From UBA1563 sp037440065 (GTDB lineage Bacteria > Bacteroidota > Ignavibacteria > Ignavibacteriales > Ignavibacteriaceae), in contig JBBIUV010000017.1 in NCBI GenBank assembly GCA_037440065.1, forward strand, positions 372,001 through 436,000: 64,000 bases of DNA, written 5' to 3'. A program made the translations under genes and the position numbers. The notes under the pieces are model-generated. The model had not been told where the DNA came from. It searched no databases and saw only the letters and a program-made list of their open reading frames with translations. Below are positions 35,996 through 44,854 of the stretch, one piece after another (position 1 is the stretch's first letter; every line of letters begins with the position of its first letter).

Positions 35996-36104
35996 ATTAT
36001 ATCGATTTTGTTGATTATTTGACCATTATTGGGTAAATCAATCAACTTAAAATGTAAATACATTTAAAAAGAAATCGTAAACAGAGAAGCGAATTAAACG
36101 CTTC
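35996..36104 (-). promoter_or_regulatory. Intergenic region upstream of cusA: TATAAT box, palindrome and hairpin
   Basis: The 147-base gap before cusA contains three elements. TATAAT (minus strand, 36001-35996) lies 17 bases before the start codon, with no good -35. A perfect inverted repeat, AAATGTA-AA-TACATTT (36050-36065), could be an operator for a metal-responsive regulator. A 6-bp hairpin GAAGCG/CGCTTC (36086-36104) lies shortly after the stop of the upstream Cys-rich gene. The arrangement suggests cusA may have its own regulated promoter. No regulator gene is in the window. Confidence 0.4.
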
Positions 36105-36125
36105 AATGCTTAGAATTTGGAAAGA

Positions 36126-36557
36126 TCAAATTCTGAAGTTATGATTAGAGAGGAAAAGTTCGGGTGAAGTATCTGTTGGTGGTGAAGAATCAGAAAAAAA
36201 GCAGGGGAAAAAATCAGTTGAATATCCATCCAGTTGAATTGTAAGAGGAATCATATCCATTTGAACCAATTTTATAGTTGGTTCAATTTGGGCAAGAAGA
36301 TATTCATCAGTGCCGATAATAGTAGCGACTTTTACTTCACAACATTTGTGAGGAGTTTGTGTTATCACTAATTCATCTGAAGATGACATTTCGTCTGAAC
36401 ATTTCATGTCGTCAGGAGTCTCACACATTCCGCACGAAGACAATGAAGCTGTGCGCTCCATCTGGCAAAAATGGAGTGAAACCGTAAATCCCGTATTGAT
36501 TATAAAAAACAATACAGTCAACGTTATTAGTGATATGTTCCTAAAAAGTTTTGTCAT
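36126..36557 (-). CDS. Cys-rich periplasmic protein, HYC_CC_PP type
   Basis: A 143-residue protein with a signal peptide (residues 1-28). It has a cysteine-rich core: SLHFCQMERTASLSSCGMCE, then MKCSDEM and PHKCCEVKV. This resembles the HYC_CC_PP proteins that sit beside copper/heavy-metal efflux genes in Bacteroidota; here the canonical HYC reads HFC. It probably binds soft metal ions in the periplasm (inferred). It heads the minus-strand Cus locus, 148 bases before cusA. The C-terminal 60 residues are poorly conserved-looking and hydrophobic in part. Confidence 0.72.
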   Translation of the reverse strand: MTKLFRNISLITLTVLFFIINTGFTVSLHFCQMERTASLSSCGMCETPDDMKCSDEMSSSDELVITQTPHKCCEVKVATIIGTDEYLLAQIEPTIKLVQMDMIPLTIQLDGYSTDFFPCFFSDSSPPTDTSPELFLSNHNFRI

Positions 36558-36567
36558 CTCATTTGTA

Positions 36568-36595
36568 AAATTAGTCTAATTGAACTTATTGTCAA
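36568..36595 (-). promoter_or_regulatory. Putative promoter of the Cus locus
   Basis: On the minus strand TTGACA (36595-36590) and TAATTT (36573-36568) are separated by 16 bases. Only ten bases separate the second box from the start codon of the Cys-rich gene, which would give a very short or leaderless transcript. By-eye match only. Confidence 0.4.
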
Positions 36596-36785
36596 GTGGA
36601 AAAATTTCTCGTATGGAAAATACCAAACCAATCCAAGTGAATATTATATTTTTTTCTTTCTTTGTTTCATAATTTTAAGCAAAGCGGGAAAATGAAAAAT
36701 TTTGTTGGTTTACTTCCGAAAGAATATTTATTATTGAAGTGTTTCTAAATAATTATTAGTAACCAAATCAAAATAGGAGTGTACT

Positions 36786-38600
36786 ATGCCCATTTTAAAA
36801 CCGTACAAAACTATACCGGAACTTTACGAATTTTTAACAGAAGATTATGGGGTAAAAATGGAAAGACCTTTGTTGAAACACAAGGTCAATAATCAATGGG
36901 TGGGTATTTCGTACTCTCAATTAAAAGAAGAAACTGAAAATTTAGCATATGGATTGCAATCCCTCGGAGTGAAACCTGGTGATAAAGTTTCCATTATCGC
37001 TGAAAACAGGCCTGAATGGGTTTACGCCGATATGGCAATACTTGGTCTGGGCGCAGTTGATGTCCCCCTTTATCCATCGCTCACAGCTGATTCAATTGAA
37101 TTTATAATTAATAATTCTGAATCGCTGGGAGTTATCGTCTCCAATAAATTTCAGCTTAATAAAATTTTGAAGGTTCGGAATAACTGTCGCACCTTAAAAT
37201 TCATTCTTGTGATGAATGAAAAAGATTCTCCAAATGAATCGAGCATTTATTCATTTCAATCGGTTCAAGAAAAAGGAGCTCGGGCAAAAGGCCAAAATCC
37301 TCAATTTTTTACCGAACAGCGCAAACGAATTAAAGAAAATGATCTTTGCACAATCATTTATACTTCGGGAACAACAGGTGAGCCAAAAGGAGTTTTGCTA
37401 ACACACAAAAATATCGTTACAAATGTTCACGATGCACTTAAAGCTTTCCCTATCGGACCAGATGATGTTTTTCTTTCATTTCTTCCCCTTTGCCATATCT
37501 TTGAGCGAATGGCTGGTTATTACACAGCATTCTCTTCAGGTGCAATGATCTGTTACGCTACCAGCATTGAATCAGTTGCGGGAGATTTATTGGAAGTTCA
37601 TCCGACAATTGTTACAAGTGTTCCTCGTTTGTTTGAAAGGATTTATTCAAAAGTTATCAAGAATATTGAAAGTCAGCCTGCGAAGAAACAAAAAATCTTC
37701 AACTGGGCAATCGAAACCGGAAAGAAATATCATTCGTCAAGAAAGAATGGTAATCCTCCAATCGGATTGTCGCTTCAACATAAATTAGCTGATACGTTGG
37801 TTTTCAAAAAAATCCGCGAAAAAACAGGTGGCAAACTTCGTTTCTTCATTTCCGGCGGTGCAGCACTTGCGAGAGAACTTGGAGAATTTTTTGAAGCCGT
37901 TGGTATTTCTATTATTGAAGGATACGGATTAACGGAATCTTCCCCTGTTATTGCAGCAAACCGGTTAGATAATTACAAATTCGGAACAGTTGGTAAACCG
38001 TTTGCTTCTGTAGAAGTTAAAATTGCCAGCGATGGAGAAATTCTTGCTCGCGGCGCTTCAATAATGCAAGGATACTATAAAAACAAAAAAGAAACTGAAG
38101 AGACCATCAAAGACGGATGGCTCCACACGGGAGATATCGGAGTATTTGATGCAGAAGGGTTCTTGATGATCACTGATAGAAAGAAACATCTTTTCAAAAC
38201 ATCAGGTGGTAAATACATTGCCCCAACGCCTATCGAAAATCTTTTTCTTGCAAGTAAATATATTGATCAATTCGTGCTGATCGGAGACAGAAGAATGTTT
38301 TTATCAGCCCTAATCGTACCCGATTTTGAGGCATTAAAAGAATACGCCGATAGCCATAACATTCCGTATAAAACCAACAACGATCTGGTTGACGTAAAAG
38401 AAATTTACGACCTGATGGATGAAGAATTGGGAAGGTTCCAGAAAAATTTAGCCAATTTTGAGAGGATCAGAAAATTCGCTCTACTTGATACACCATTCAG
38501 TTTAGAAACCGGTGAACTTACTCCAACCTTAAAACTTAAACGAAAAGTTATTGAAGAACGGTATAAAAATTTAATCGAAGGAATGTATCAAGGTTTGTAA
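36786..38600 (+). CDS. Long-chain fatty acid--CoA ligase (AMP-forming)
   Basis: A 604-residue ANL enzyme that activates fatty acids for degradation or lipid synthesis. Motifs are IIYTSGTTGEPKGVLLTHKN, LPLCHIFERMAGYY, EGYGLTESSPVIAANR, LHTGDIGVFDAEGFLMITDR and KKHLFKTSGGKYIAPTPIE, all in the pattern of the FadD15-like long-chain ligases. ATG 36786 is preceded by AGGAGTGTACT, a good ribosome binding site. Single-gene unit followed by a strong terminator. Chain-length preference cannot be read from the sequence. Confidence 0.92.
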   Translation: MPILKPYKTIPELYEFLTEDYGVKMERPLLKHKVNNQWVGISYSQLKEETENLAYGLQSLGVKPGDKVSIIAENRPEWVYADMAILGLGAVDVPLYPSLTADSIEFIINNSESLGVIVSNKFQLNKILKVRNNCRTLKFILVMNEKDSPNESSIYSFQSVQEKGARAKGQNPQFFTEQRKRIKENDLCTIIYTSGTTGEPKGVLLTHKNIVTNVHDALKAFPIGPDDVFLSFLPLCHIFERMAGYYTAFSSGAMICYATSIESVAGDLLEVHPTIVTSVPRLFERIYSKVIKNIESQPAKKQKIFNWAIETGKKYHSSRKNGNPPIGLSLQHKLADTLVFKKIREKTGGKLRFFISGGAALARELGEFFEAVGISIIEGYGLTESSPVIAANRLDNYKFGTVGKPFASVEVKIASDGEILARGASIMQGYYKNKKETEETIKDGWLHTGDIGVFDAEGFLMITDRKKHLFKTSGGKYIAPTPIENLFLASKYIDQFVLIGDRRMFLSALIVPDFEALKEYADSHNIPYKTNNDLVDVKEIYDLMDEELGRFQKNLANFERIRKFALLDTPFSLETGELTPTLKLKRKVIEERYKNLIEGMYQGL

Positions 38601-38616
38601 AAAATTTGATCGAAAG

Positions 38617-38655
38617 AAAAGGCAGTTTTAATGATTTCAAAACTGCCTTTTTTTA
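38617..38655. terminator. Rho-independent terminator between acyl-CoA ligase and bshB1
   Basis: Bases 38617-38629 (AAAAGGCAGTTTT) pair perfectly with 38639-38651 (AAAACTGCCTTTT) around a nine-base loop. Further T residues follow on the plus strand and A residues precede it, so it should work for both convergent genes. Confidence 0.9.
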
Positions 38656-38658
38656 TTT

Positions 38659-39402
38659 TTATTTCTCAGCTTTGGAGTGTGCAATTCCTTTTATCGTGTT
38701 GACTAAATCAAGTTCTACTTCTTCTTCAGTAAAGAAAGGTTCTCCAAATTGCTTACCGATCTTGAATCCATAAAACTCAGCCCGTGCTTCAATAAACTTT
38801 ATAAACTCAGGTGAACTGATATAAGTTTCCGGTTCTTTACTTTTGGGGTTAAAAAATTGAGTTGCATACGCTTTAACCGCTTTCATTTTTGTTTCAAATG
38901 TATCGGTAATATCAACGATAAAACTTGGTTCAAAAGTGTATGTCTGCATGTAATAAAAAAGTTTTTTAGGGCGGTAAGCATCCTGTGCTTTTTCTTTATC
39001 AAACGTTTTAACTTTTAACACTCCGGAAAAAAAGTAAGCTTGCTTAACAAGTTCACTTGTTTGAACATGGTCCGGATGGCGGTCGTTTTTGTAAGGAGCG
39101 AAGATAATTTTAGGTTTAAATTTGCGCATAGCACGTATAACTTTTGTTAAATTTTCTTTTGAAACAGTAACTTCTCCATCCGGTATATAGAGATTTTCTC
39201 TATTAATAATTTTGAGGGCAATTGCCGCTCGAAACGCTTCCTTTTGGCGTGTTTCTGAGGTTCCTCTTGTTCCCATTTCTCCTTTTGTAAGATCGATTAG
39301 ACCAACTTTTAAGCCATGCGAGGTAAGTTTTGCAATTGTACCGCCCATTGAAAGCTCCGCATCATCCGGATGCGCTCCAAAAACTAGTGCGTCAAGATTC
39401 AT
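38659..39402 (-). CDS. bshB1: Bacillithiol biosynthesis deacetylase BshB1
   Basis: Zinc-dependent N-deacetylase (LmbE/PIG-L family) that converts GlcNAc-malate to GlcN-malate in bacillithiol synthesis. The zinc motif AHPDDAELSMGG (residues 10-21) and the downstream HPDH in NDRHPDHVQTSELVKQA are intact, and KGEMGTRGTSETRQKEA is typical of BshB1. Length of 247 residues is normal. GGGAG lies upstream of ATG 39402. The bshA and bshC genes are not in the window. Confidence 0.93.
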   Translation of the reverse strand: MNLDALVFGAHPDDAELSMGGTIAKLTSHGLKVGLIDLTKGEMGTRGTSETRQKEAFRAAIALKIINRENLYIPDGEVTVSKENLTKVIRAMRKFKPKIIFAPYKNDRHPDHVQTSELVKQAYFFSGVLKVKTFDKEKAQDAYRPKKLFYYMQTYTFEPSFIVDITDTFETKMKAVKAYATQFFNPKSKEPETYISSPEFIKFIEARAEFYGFKIGKQFGEPFFTEEEVELDLVNTIKGIAHSKAEK

Positions 39403-39642
39403 TTATCACTCCCTGGTTTCAATTGACAGAAAAAGTATTTATTGTGTAACGAATTATACTACTTTATTAAATTTTTCAAAACAATTTCCTTCAATTTTCT
39501 CTTTCTGTTCAATTAGAAAAGACACATCTGTATAGAGAATTCTACAACCGTTCAAATTTCTCTCGGTTTTCGACAAAAAAGATTAAAAATGTTTGGCTCT
39601 TAATTTGCTAAGTAATAAGTAAAGCATTAAAAAGGTGAAGCC

Positions 39643-40461
39643 ATGAAAAAAATATATATGATCTCCGTTTTATTATTCCTTACATTAGGAATTACTTCAT
39701 GTGATGAAAGCTACATGAACGACTATTATGATAACGTTCCTCCAAGTCCTCCAACCGGAGTCCAAGTTCTTAATGGAGATAATCGCGTTGATCTTTCATG
39801 GAATGACAATCGTGAACGAGATATTGCCGGTTATAACGTTTACTACAGTGGTTCATATGACGGCAAATATGAATTGATAGGTACCACTCAAAATAATTAT
39901 TTCATCGACGATGGAGCCAGAAATGGCATACTGAATTATTACGCAGTTACCGCATACGATTATAACAACAACGAAAGCGAATTAAGTCCGGATGTTGCTT
40001 ACGCAACCCCAAGACCTGAGGGATTTAATCAAAGCATTTTTGACTACAATCAATTCCCAGATAATTCGGGTTACAGTTTTACAACATACTCTGTTGTTGC
40101 GTTCGATGATTCGAGTTTGGTAGATTTCTTCTTCGACGTTTACAACGGTACCCCTTACCTTGATGTTTATAAGGATACCGACATCCAGGATATGGGTTCA
40201 ACGACGGATATTTATGATATAGCCTTTGCTCCAGAAACCGGTTGGTCCCCATCAAAAGATGCCGTTGCTGTTGTTGGACATACTTATGTTATTTGGACGT
40301 GGGATAATCATTTCGCAAAGATCCGGGTTAAAAGCATTACACGAGATAGAATAGTTTTTGATTGGGCATTCCAGTTAGTTAAAGGAAATCCACAACTAAA
40401 AGTATCCGGCGGAAATCAAAAACGAGGCATATTAGAAAGACCGATCAGAAGCAGTAAATAA
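39643..40461 (+). CDS. Lipoprotein with a fibronectin type III domain
   Basis: A 272-residue exported protein. The signal peptide MKKIYMISVLLFLTLGITSC ends in a lipobox with Cys20. A fibronectin type III domain covers about residues 34-125 (PPSPPTGVQVLNGDNRVDLS, then YNVYYSGSYDGKYELIG, YYAVTAYDYNNNESELSP). The remaining 140 residues are rich in aromatic and acidic residues and are unrecognised. Probably surface-anchored with a binding or scaffolding role (inferred). A perfect hairpin terminator follows. Confidence 0.78.
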   Translation: MKKIYMISVLLFLTLGITSCDESYMNDYYDNVPPSPPTGVQVLNGDNRVDLSWNDNRERDIAGYNVYYSGSYDGKYELIGTTQNNYFIDDGARNGILNYYAVTAYDYNNNESELSPDVAYATPRPEGFNQSIFDYNQFPDNSGYSFTTYSVVAFDDSSLVDFFFDVYNGTPYLDVYKDTDIQDMGSTTDIYDIAFAPETGWSPSKDAVAVVGHTYVIWTWDNHFAKIRVKSITRDRIVFDWAFQLVKGNPQLKVSGGNQKRGILERPIRSSK

Positions 40462-40492
40462 TGTTAGTAAAAACTGTGGGGATAACATAACC

Positions 40493-40535
40493 GAAATGTC
40501 AATCTTTCTCAAAATAAGATTGACATTTCTTTTTT
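40493..40535 (+). terminator. Rho-independent terminator after the FN3 lipoprotein
   Basis: Bases 40493-40506 (GAAATGTCAATCTT) pair perfectly with 40516-40529 around a nine-base loop, followed by TTTTTTA. A 14-bp stem plus T-run is a textbook intrinsic terminator. Confidence 0.9.
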
Positions 40536-40594
40536 ATTTCGACGATTTTTGTGTTTAGATAAGTCTATAAGATTGTTTAATTTTCCTCAAAGTA

Positions 40595-41035
40595 ATGAAG
40601 AAATTTGTAAAACATACCATAATCCCCTTTTTGCTGATTGTCTTGTTTACAGCAGTTGTATCAGAGGCAAAGTCGGTAAGCGGAATTCAAAATCAGAAAA
40701 AAGAGATTCAGATATTCTCGGATATTGAAAAAACTTTTTCATCCGGAAATGTTTCTTTGATTTCCCGCTATTTCCCCTCTCAAATTTATTTAAGTCTCTC
40801 AAATGGGGTAAATGGATTTTACAGCGGAAATCAAGCTTATTATATTCTACAGGATTTTTTTCAGATCAATCAGCCGATAAATTTTAAATATACACAAAAA
40901 AGTGAATCGGAGAACGGATTTGCTACTGGTCTCTTTACCTTTGAGAACAAAAATAAAAAAGAGACTGCACAAGTTTTCATTTCGGTAGAATTTTCGGGAG
41001 CCAAGTGGAAAATTTCCCTTATTACTATAAAATAG
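40595..41035 (+). CDS. DUF4783-like secreted protein
   Basis: A 146-residue protein with an N-terminal signal peptide (about residues 1-26, ending SEAKS). The mature part (IFSDIEKTFSSGNVSLISRY, then SNGVNGFYSGNQAYYILQDF) matches the small alpha+beta DUF4783 family of FCB bacteria, whose fold resembles NTF2-like proteins. Function unknown. It overlaps the histidine kinase gene by 31 bases, so the two are probably translationally coupled. It could be a periplasmic partner of the kinase (inference). Confidence 0.75.
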   Translation: MKKFVKHTIIPFLLIVLFTAVVSEAKSVSGIQNQKKEIQIFSDIEKTFSSGNVSLISRYFPSQIYLSLSNGVNGFYSGNQAYYILQDFFQINQPINFKYTQKSESENGFATGLFTFENKNKKETAQVFISVEFSGAKWKISLITIK

Positions 41036-44000
41036 TAAGAGATAAAATATCGGCGTATCTACAAGGGGGAAAAAAATTATACGTTTTTCTTGCTTCAATT
41101 TTCTTTGTATTCATCTTTATTGGTTTTATAAGTCCAACCTTGGTGCAACATAAAAAGGAGACATGGAATGATGAACTGCAACGTAAATTAACCAGCATCC
41201 AAAAAACTTCACTGACACACTTTGAAAAAAGACAAACATCTCTTATTAATACTGCAAAGGCGATTTCGGATTTCGTAACAGAGAATAAGAATTTATCTTT
41301 GGTCTCCCTTAAATCATTACTGCAGGAAGAAAGATTTTTAGATTTTCAGATTTTTCTTTTGGATTCCACAAAGACCGAAATTTTTACAAATGTTCAGTCG
41401 GGAATAACTGGAAAAGAAATTTGGGAATCGAATGTAAAAGCAAAATCTACTTTTTTTAGATCTACTCCTCTTCAAACACTGCTCTGTTTCAGTGATCAAA
41501 TTTTCATCCGAGGGGGAAAATATCAGCTTATTGTTTCAACAATTTTTGAAACCGATTATCTCAGCAAAACTTTTTCACCCGAAAATAATTTTTCGACTGA
41601 ATTAGAAAATACATTTGAGTGTGGTATCGAAGTTTTGTATTCACCTTCGAAGGCAAAATCATTAGATGGACGCTATTTTTCATTCGAAATACCAAACAAC
41701 CAGGGACAAAAAATCGGTTTGATAACCGTTGCAAAACCTACTCTTAAAGCCGAATTAAAAACGTTTAAAGAAAATACGGGTAGAGCTCAATCACTTTTTA
41801 TTATTACCGGAATTATTCTCCTCGGCTTTATTGTACGGCATGAAACGAAACAATTAAAAATTCCACTAATAAAACCAACCCTTGTAATTGTTTTTCTGAT
41901 TTTTCTACGCTGGATGTTGTTTGTTCTAAACTTTCCAGCCGACTACTTTTCTGAAGGATTAACTAATCCAAATTACTTCTCCTCCGCCTTTGCGGGAGGA
42001 ATTGTAAAATCTCCACTTGAATTTTTACTGACTGCTTTCTTCTTTTGTGCCATAGTTTTTTATATCTATCACATTTCTAAAAAACGATTAGATGTCTTTC
42101 TAGAAAAGAAAGTAAAAAATTTTGTAGTACGGTTAGCGGCAGCACTCTTCTCACTTTTAATTTTGCTTCTCTCAATTCGCGGAATCGCTGCAGCAGTTAA
42201 AAGCGTGGTCTTCGATTCCTCACTCCGTTATTTTGACACCGTAGATATTATTCCCGGAGTTTCCCATCTTGTTATGCACATAGCAATTTTTTTAATTATA
42301 CTTTCTGCAATTTTGCTTATCCAAATACTGATTAAAATATTTTACCTTGCATTACCAGAAAAGCTTTCGGAGTGGCAAAAAATAATATATACGGCCTCAA
42401 TTTTTCTACTTACTTCTATCGTTTTTGTCTCGGTTCAAAAACAGCCACTTATTAGTACACTACTTTTCGGGTTTGCCACTGTATTAACATTGTTGGTCTA
42501 TTTCATTACTACTTTGACCACTACTAAGACATTTAAATTTCTTCTTATTGTTTCTTTTTCCTCCTCAATCTTAACCATAAGTTTAATGAACTTTTTTAAC
42601 ACAGAACTTGAAAAAGAAGAGCTTAAAAGAACAGCTCTTTCACTTTCCCGCCCACAAGAGAGTTATTTGAATTTTTTACTAAATGAGTCACTTTCAAAAA
42701 TTGTAGAACAACCAAAATTGATTGATTTTTATCTTTCTTCATCCACAAATTATTCGGCACTGGCACTGGATTTATGGCTCCAAAGTTCGCTGCACGATGA
42801 AAAAGTGTTATCAAGTATTACTCTGCTAGATAAACAAAAAAAAATCCTTGGATATTTTTCAACCGGAGTTCAAGAAGAACAACTGGTGCCACAAATTGCA
42901 CAGGCGGCTTTAACTAGGAATTTGCAAATTTTTGATGTGACTGATAAAGCCAAACAATGGCAAAAAGTTTTACACGGGATTATTCCAATAAAAGAGCGTA
43001 ACCAGCTAATTGGTTATGCGGCATCAACTGTTATTTTCACTCCAAAGAATGCATTGAACATTAATGCAACTGCAGCTTTATTTCAAAAACCAGAACTGAA
43101 CTTCCGTTCATTAAACGAAAAAAATTTCAATGTCTTTTTGCTAGGTGAGGATAAAATTTATCCCATAGGCGGAAATGTTTTGCCTACAATTACTGATGCC
43201 GGTAGATTGTTCAAATATCTCTCGAAAGAAAAGGAAGGGTGGATTAATTACAAGGGAGCGTCGGATAATTTGTTGGGATTTGGTATCCTTCGTGCCAGCA
43301 CGGGGAATCATCCCTATTTGGTTGTTGCCCAAAAAGAAGAAGATTTTTCATTCAGTCTTTTTAACTTTTTTAAACTGTTTATCGTACATTCAACATTTTT
43401 ACTCTTAATCTTACTCCTCCTTTTTGTGGCTAAATTAAAAGGACAATTGCGGTTAACCTTTCGCGCTCAACTTTTGTTTGCATTTTTATTAATTGCAGTT
43501 CTTCCAATCATAGCGTTAGCCGTGTACAATAAAAACAGTGTAGAAGAAAAAAATATTTCAATGATTCAGAATTCTTTAAAGGAAAAAGCAACCCTGGCCG
43601 AGAATTATTTTGAGTCTCAATTAATTGGTAATAAACAAGAGGAATTATCGGAAATTTTTGAGGAAGCCAATAAAAATCTTCTCCTATCTTTTTCAGTGTT
43701 TGAAAATTCACAATTGCTCTATAGTTCGCAGGAGAATCTTTATGACGCAGCTCTTATAAGCAAAAATATTACTTCGTTCATTTTAGGGAAAAACGATCAT
43801 TCGGAAAATGGATTTTTCCGCAAACAGTTTATCGGCAGCCACGAAGTTCTTTCTTTTTATAAACCAATAACAATTGGTACTCGCGAACTTATACTTGAAA
43901 TAAATGATTATTTCAATCAAATACCGGTGGCGCTTAATTTTATTGAAGTGAACGTCTTTCTGTTTGGAGTTTATTCTCTTGCTATTGTATTAATTATAAT

Positions 44001-44850
44001 TATCAGTTCACTCCTTGCCGATCAGATTTCTTCACCAATAAGAAGACTTACCCGTGCAACTCGTGCCGTGGCACATGGTGACTTGAACGTAATGCTCAAT
44101 GATAATTCAATGGGTGAGATGAAAGAATTGATCCGCGGTTTTAATATCATGACGGAAGAGTTGAGAAAAAATCAACTTGAACTTGCCGAATTGGAACGTG
44201 AACAAGCCTGGAAAGAGATGGCAAGACAAGTAGCGCATGAAATTAAGAACCCCTTAACACCCATGAAACTTACGTTGCAACAATTAGTGGCAATGTACCG
44301 ATCGAAATCAAAAAACTTTGATTCGCTTTTTGAAAAAGTATCGGAAACTATTTTGGCGCAGATTGAAACGTTAAGTCAAATTGCATCTGAGTTTTCCTCT
44401 TTTGCAAAAATGCCCTCACCAAACGTCAGTCGCATCGAATTAAAAAAAGCTTTGAACGAAATCATTCTGCTTTTCAATGATGAAAATATTTCGATTAACT
44501 TGACATTCAATGCTCAAACAGTATTTTTTACAGGAGATGCCTCTCAGTTTAAAAGAATGTTGATAAATCTTATCAGAAATTCTATCCAGGCAAATGCCGA
44601 TGAAGTAATTTTTTCAGTTGATGAAGATGAGAAATATTTATTAATAAGTATTTCGGATAACGGAAGCGGAATTCCCGAAAAATTTCTTTATAAAATTTTC
44701 AATCTTAATTTTACAACAAAGTCGACCGGAATGGGAATTGGACTTAAATTAGCAAAGAAGTTTGCAGAAAGTATCGATGGGGATATCACCGTTAAAGAAA
44801 CTTCTGTAAATGGAACCACATTTTTAATCCGGCTGCCGAAAGATACTTGA
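41005..44850 (+). CDS. Giant NtrY-like membrane sensor histidine kinase
   Basis: A 1,281-residue kinase. One membrane helix (about residues 26-46) is followed by an extracytoplasmic sensory region to about residue 260 and a block of some eight helices to about 540. A second soluble region, further helices (about 790-810, 820-845, 985-1010) and a HAMP domain come next. The catalytic core has the phosphoacceptor H1078 in AHEIKNPLTPMKLT, the N box LIRNSIQANAD, the G1 box ISDNGSGIPE and the G2 box GMGIGLKLAKKF. The order matches NtrY. The start is GTG 41005, with GGGAG four bases upstream inside the previous gene; no in-frame ATG precedes the first helix. No response regulator lies nearby. Confidence 0.9.
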   Translation: MENFPYYYKIVRDKISAYLQGGKKLYVFLASIFFVFIFIGFISPTLVQHKKETWNDELQRKLTSIQKTSLTHFEKRQTSLINTAKAISDFVTENKNLSLVSLKSLLQEERFLDFQIFLLDSTKTEIFTNVQSGITGKEIWESNVKAKSTFFRSTPLQTLLCFSDQIFIRGGKYQLIVSTIFETDYLSKTFSPENNFSTELENTFECGIEVLYSPSKAKSLDGRYFSFEIPNNQGQKIGLITVAKPTLKAELKTFKENTGRAQSLFIITGIILLGFIVRHETKQLKIPLIKPTLVIVFLIFLRWMLFVLNFPADYFSEGLTNPNYFSSAFAGGIVKSPLEFLLTAFFFCAIVFYIYHISKKRLDVFLEKKVKNFVVRLAAALFSLLILLLSIRGIAAAVKSVVFDSSLRYFDTVDIIPGVSHLVMHIAIFLIILSAILLIQILIKIFYLALPEKLSEWQKIIYTASIFLLTSIVFVSVQKQPLISTLLFGFATVLTLLVYFITTLTTTKTFKFLLIVSFSSSILTISLMNFFNTELEKEELKRTALSLSRPQESYLNFLLNESLSKIVEQPKLIDFYLSSSTNYSALALDLWLQSSLHDEKVLSSITLLDKQKKILGYFSTGVQEEQLVPQIAQAALTRNLQIFDVTDKAKQWQKVLHGIIPIKERNQLIGYAASTVIFTPKNALNINATAALFQKPELNFRSLNEKNFNVFLLGEDKIYPIGGNVLPTITDAGRLFKYLSKEKEGWINYKGASDNLLGFGILRASTGNHPYLVVAQKEEDFSFSLFNFFKLFIVHSTFLLLILLLLFVAKLKGQLRLTFRAQLLFAFLLIAVLPIIALAVYNKNSVEEKNISMIQNSLKEKATLAENYFESQLIGNKQEELSEIFEEANKNLLLSFSVFENSQLLYSSQENLYDAALISKNITSFILGKNDHSENGFFRKQFIGSHEVLSFYKPITIGTRELILEINDYFNQIPVALNFIEVNVFLFGVYSLAIVLIIIISSLLADQISSPIRRLTRATRAVAHGDLNVMLNDNSMGEMKELIRGFNIMTEELRKNQLELAELEREQAWKEMARQVAHEIKNPLTPMKLTLQQLVAMYRSKSKNFDSLFEKVSETILAQIETLSQIASEFSSFAKMPSPNVSRIELKKALNEIILLFNDENISINLTFNAQTVFFTGDASQFKRMLINLIRNSIQANADEVIFSVDEDEKYLLISISDNGSGIPEKFLYKIFNLNFTTKSTGMGIGLKLAKKFAESIDGDITVKETSVNGTTFLIRLPKDT

Positions 44851-44854
44851 ACAA

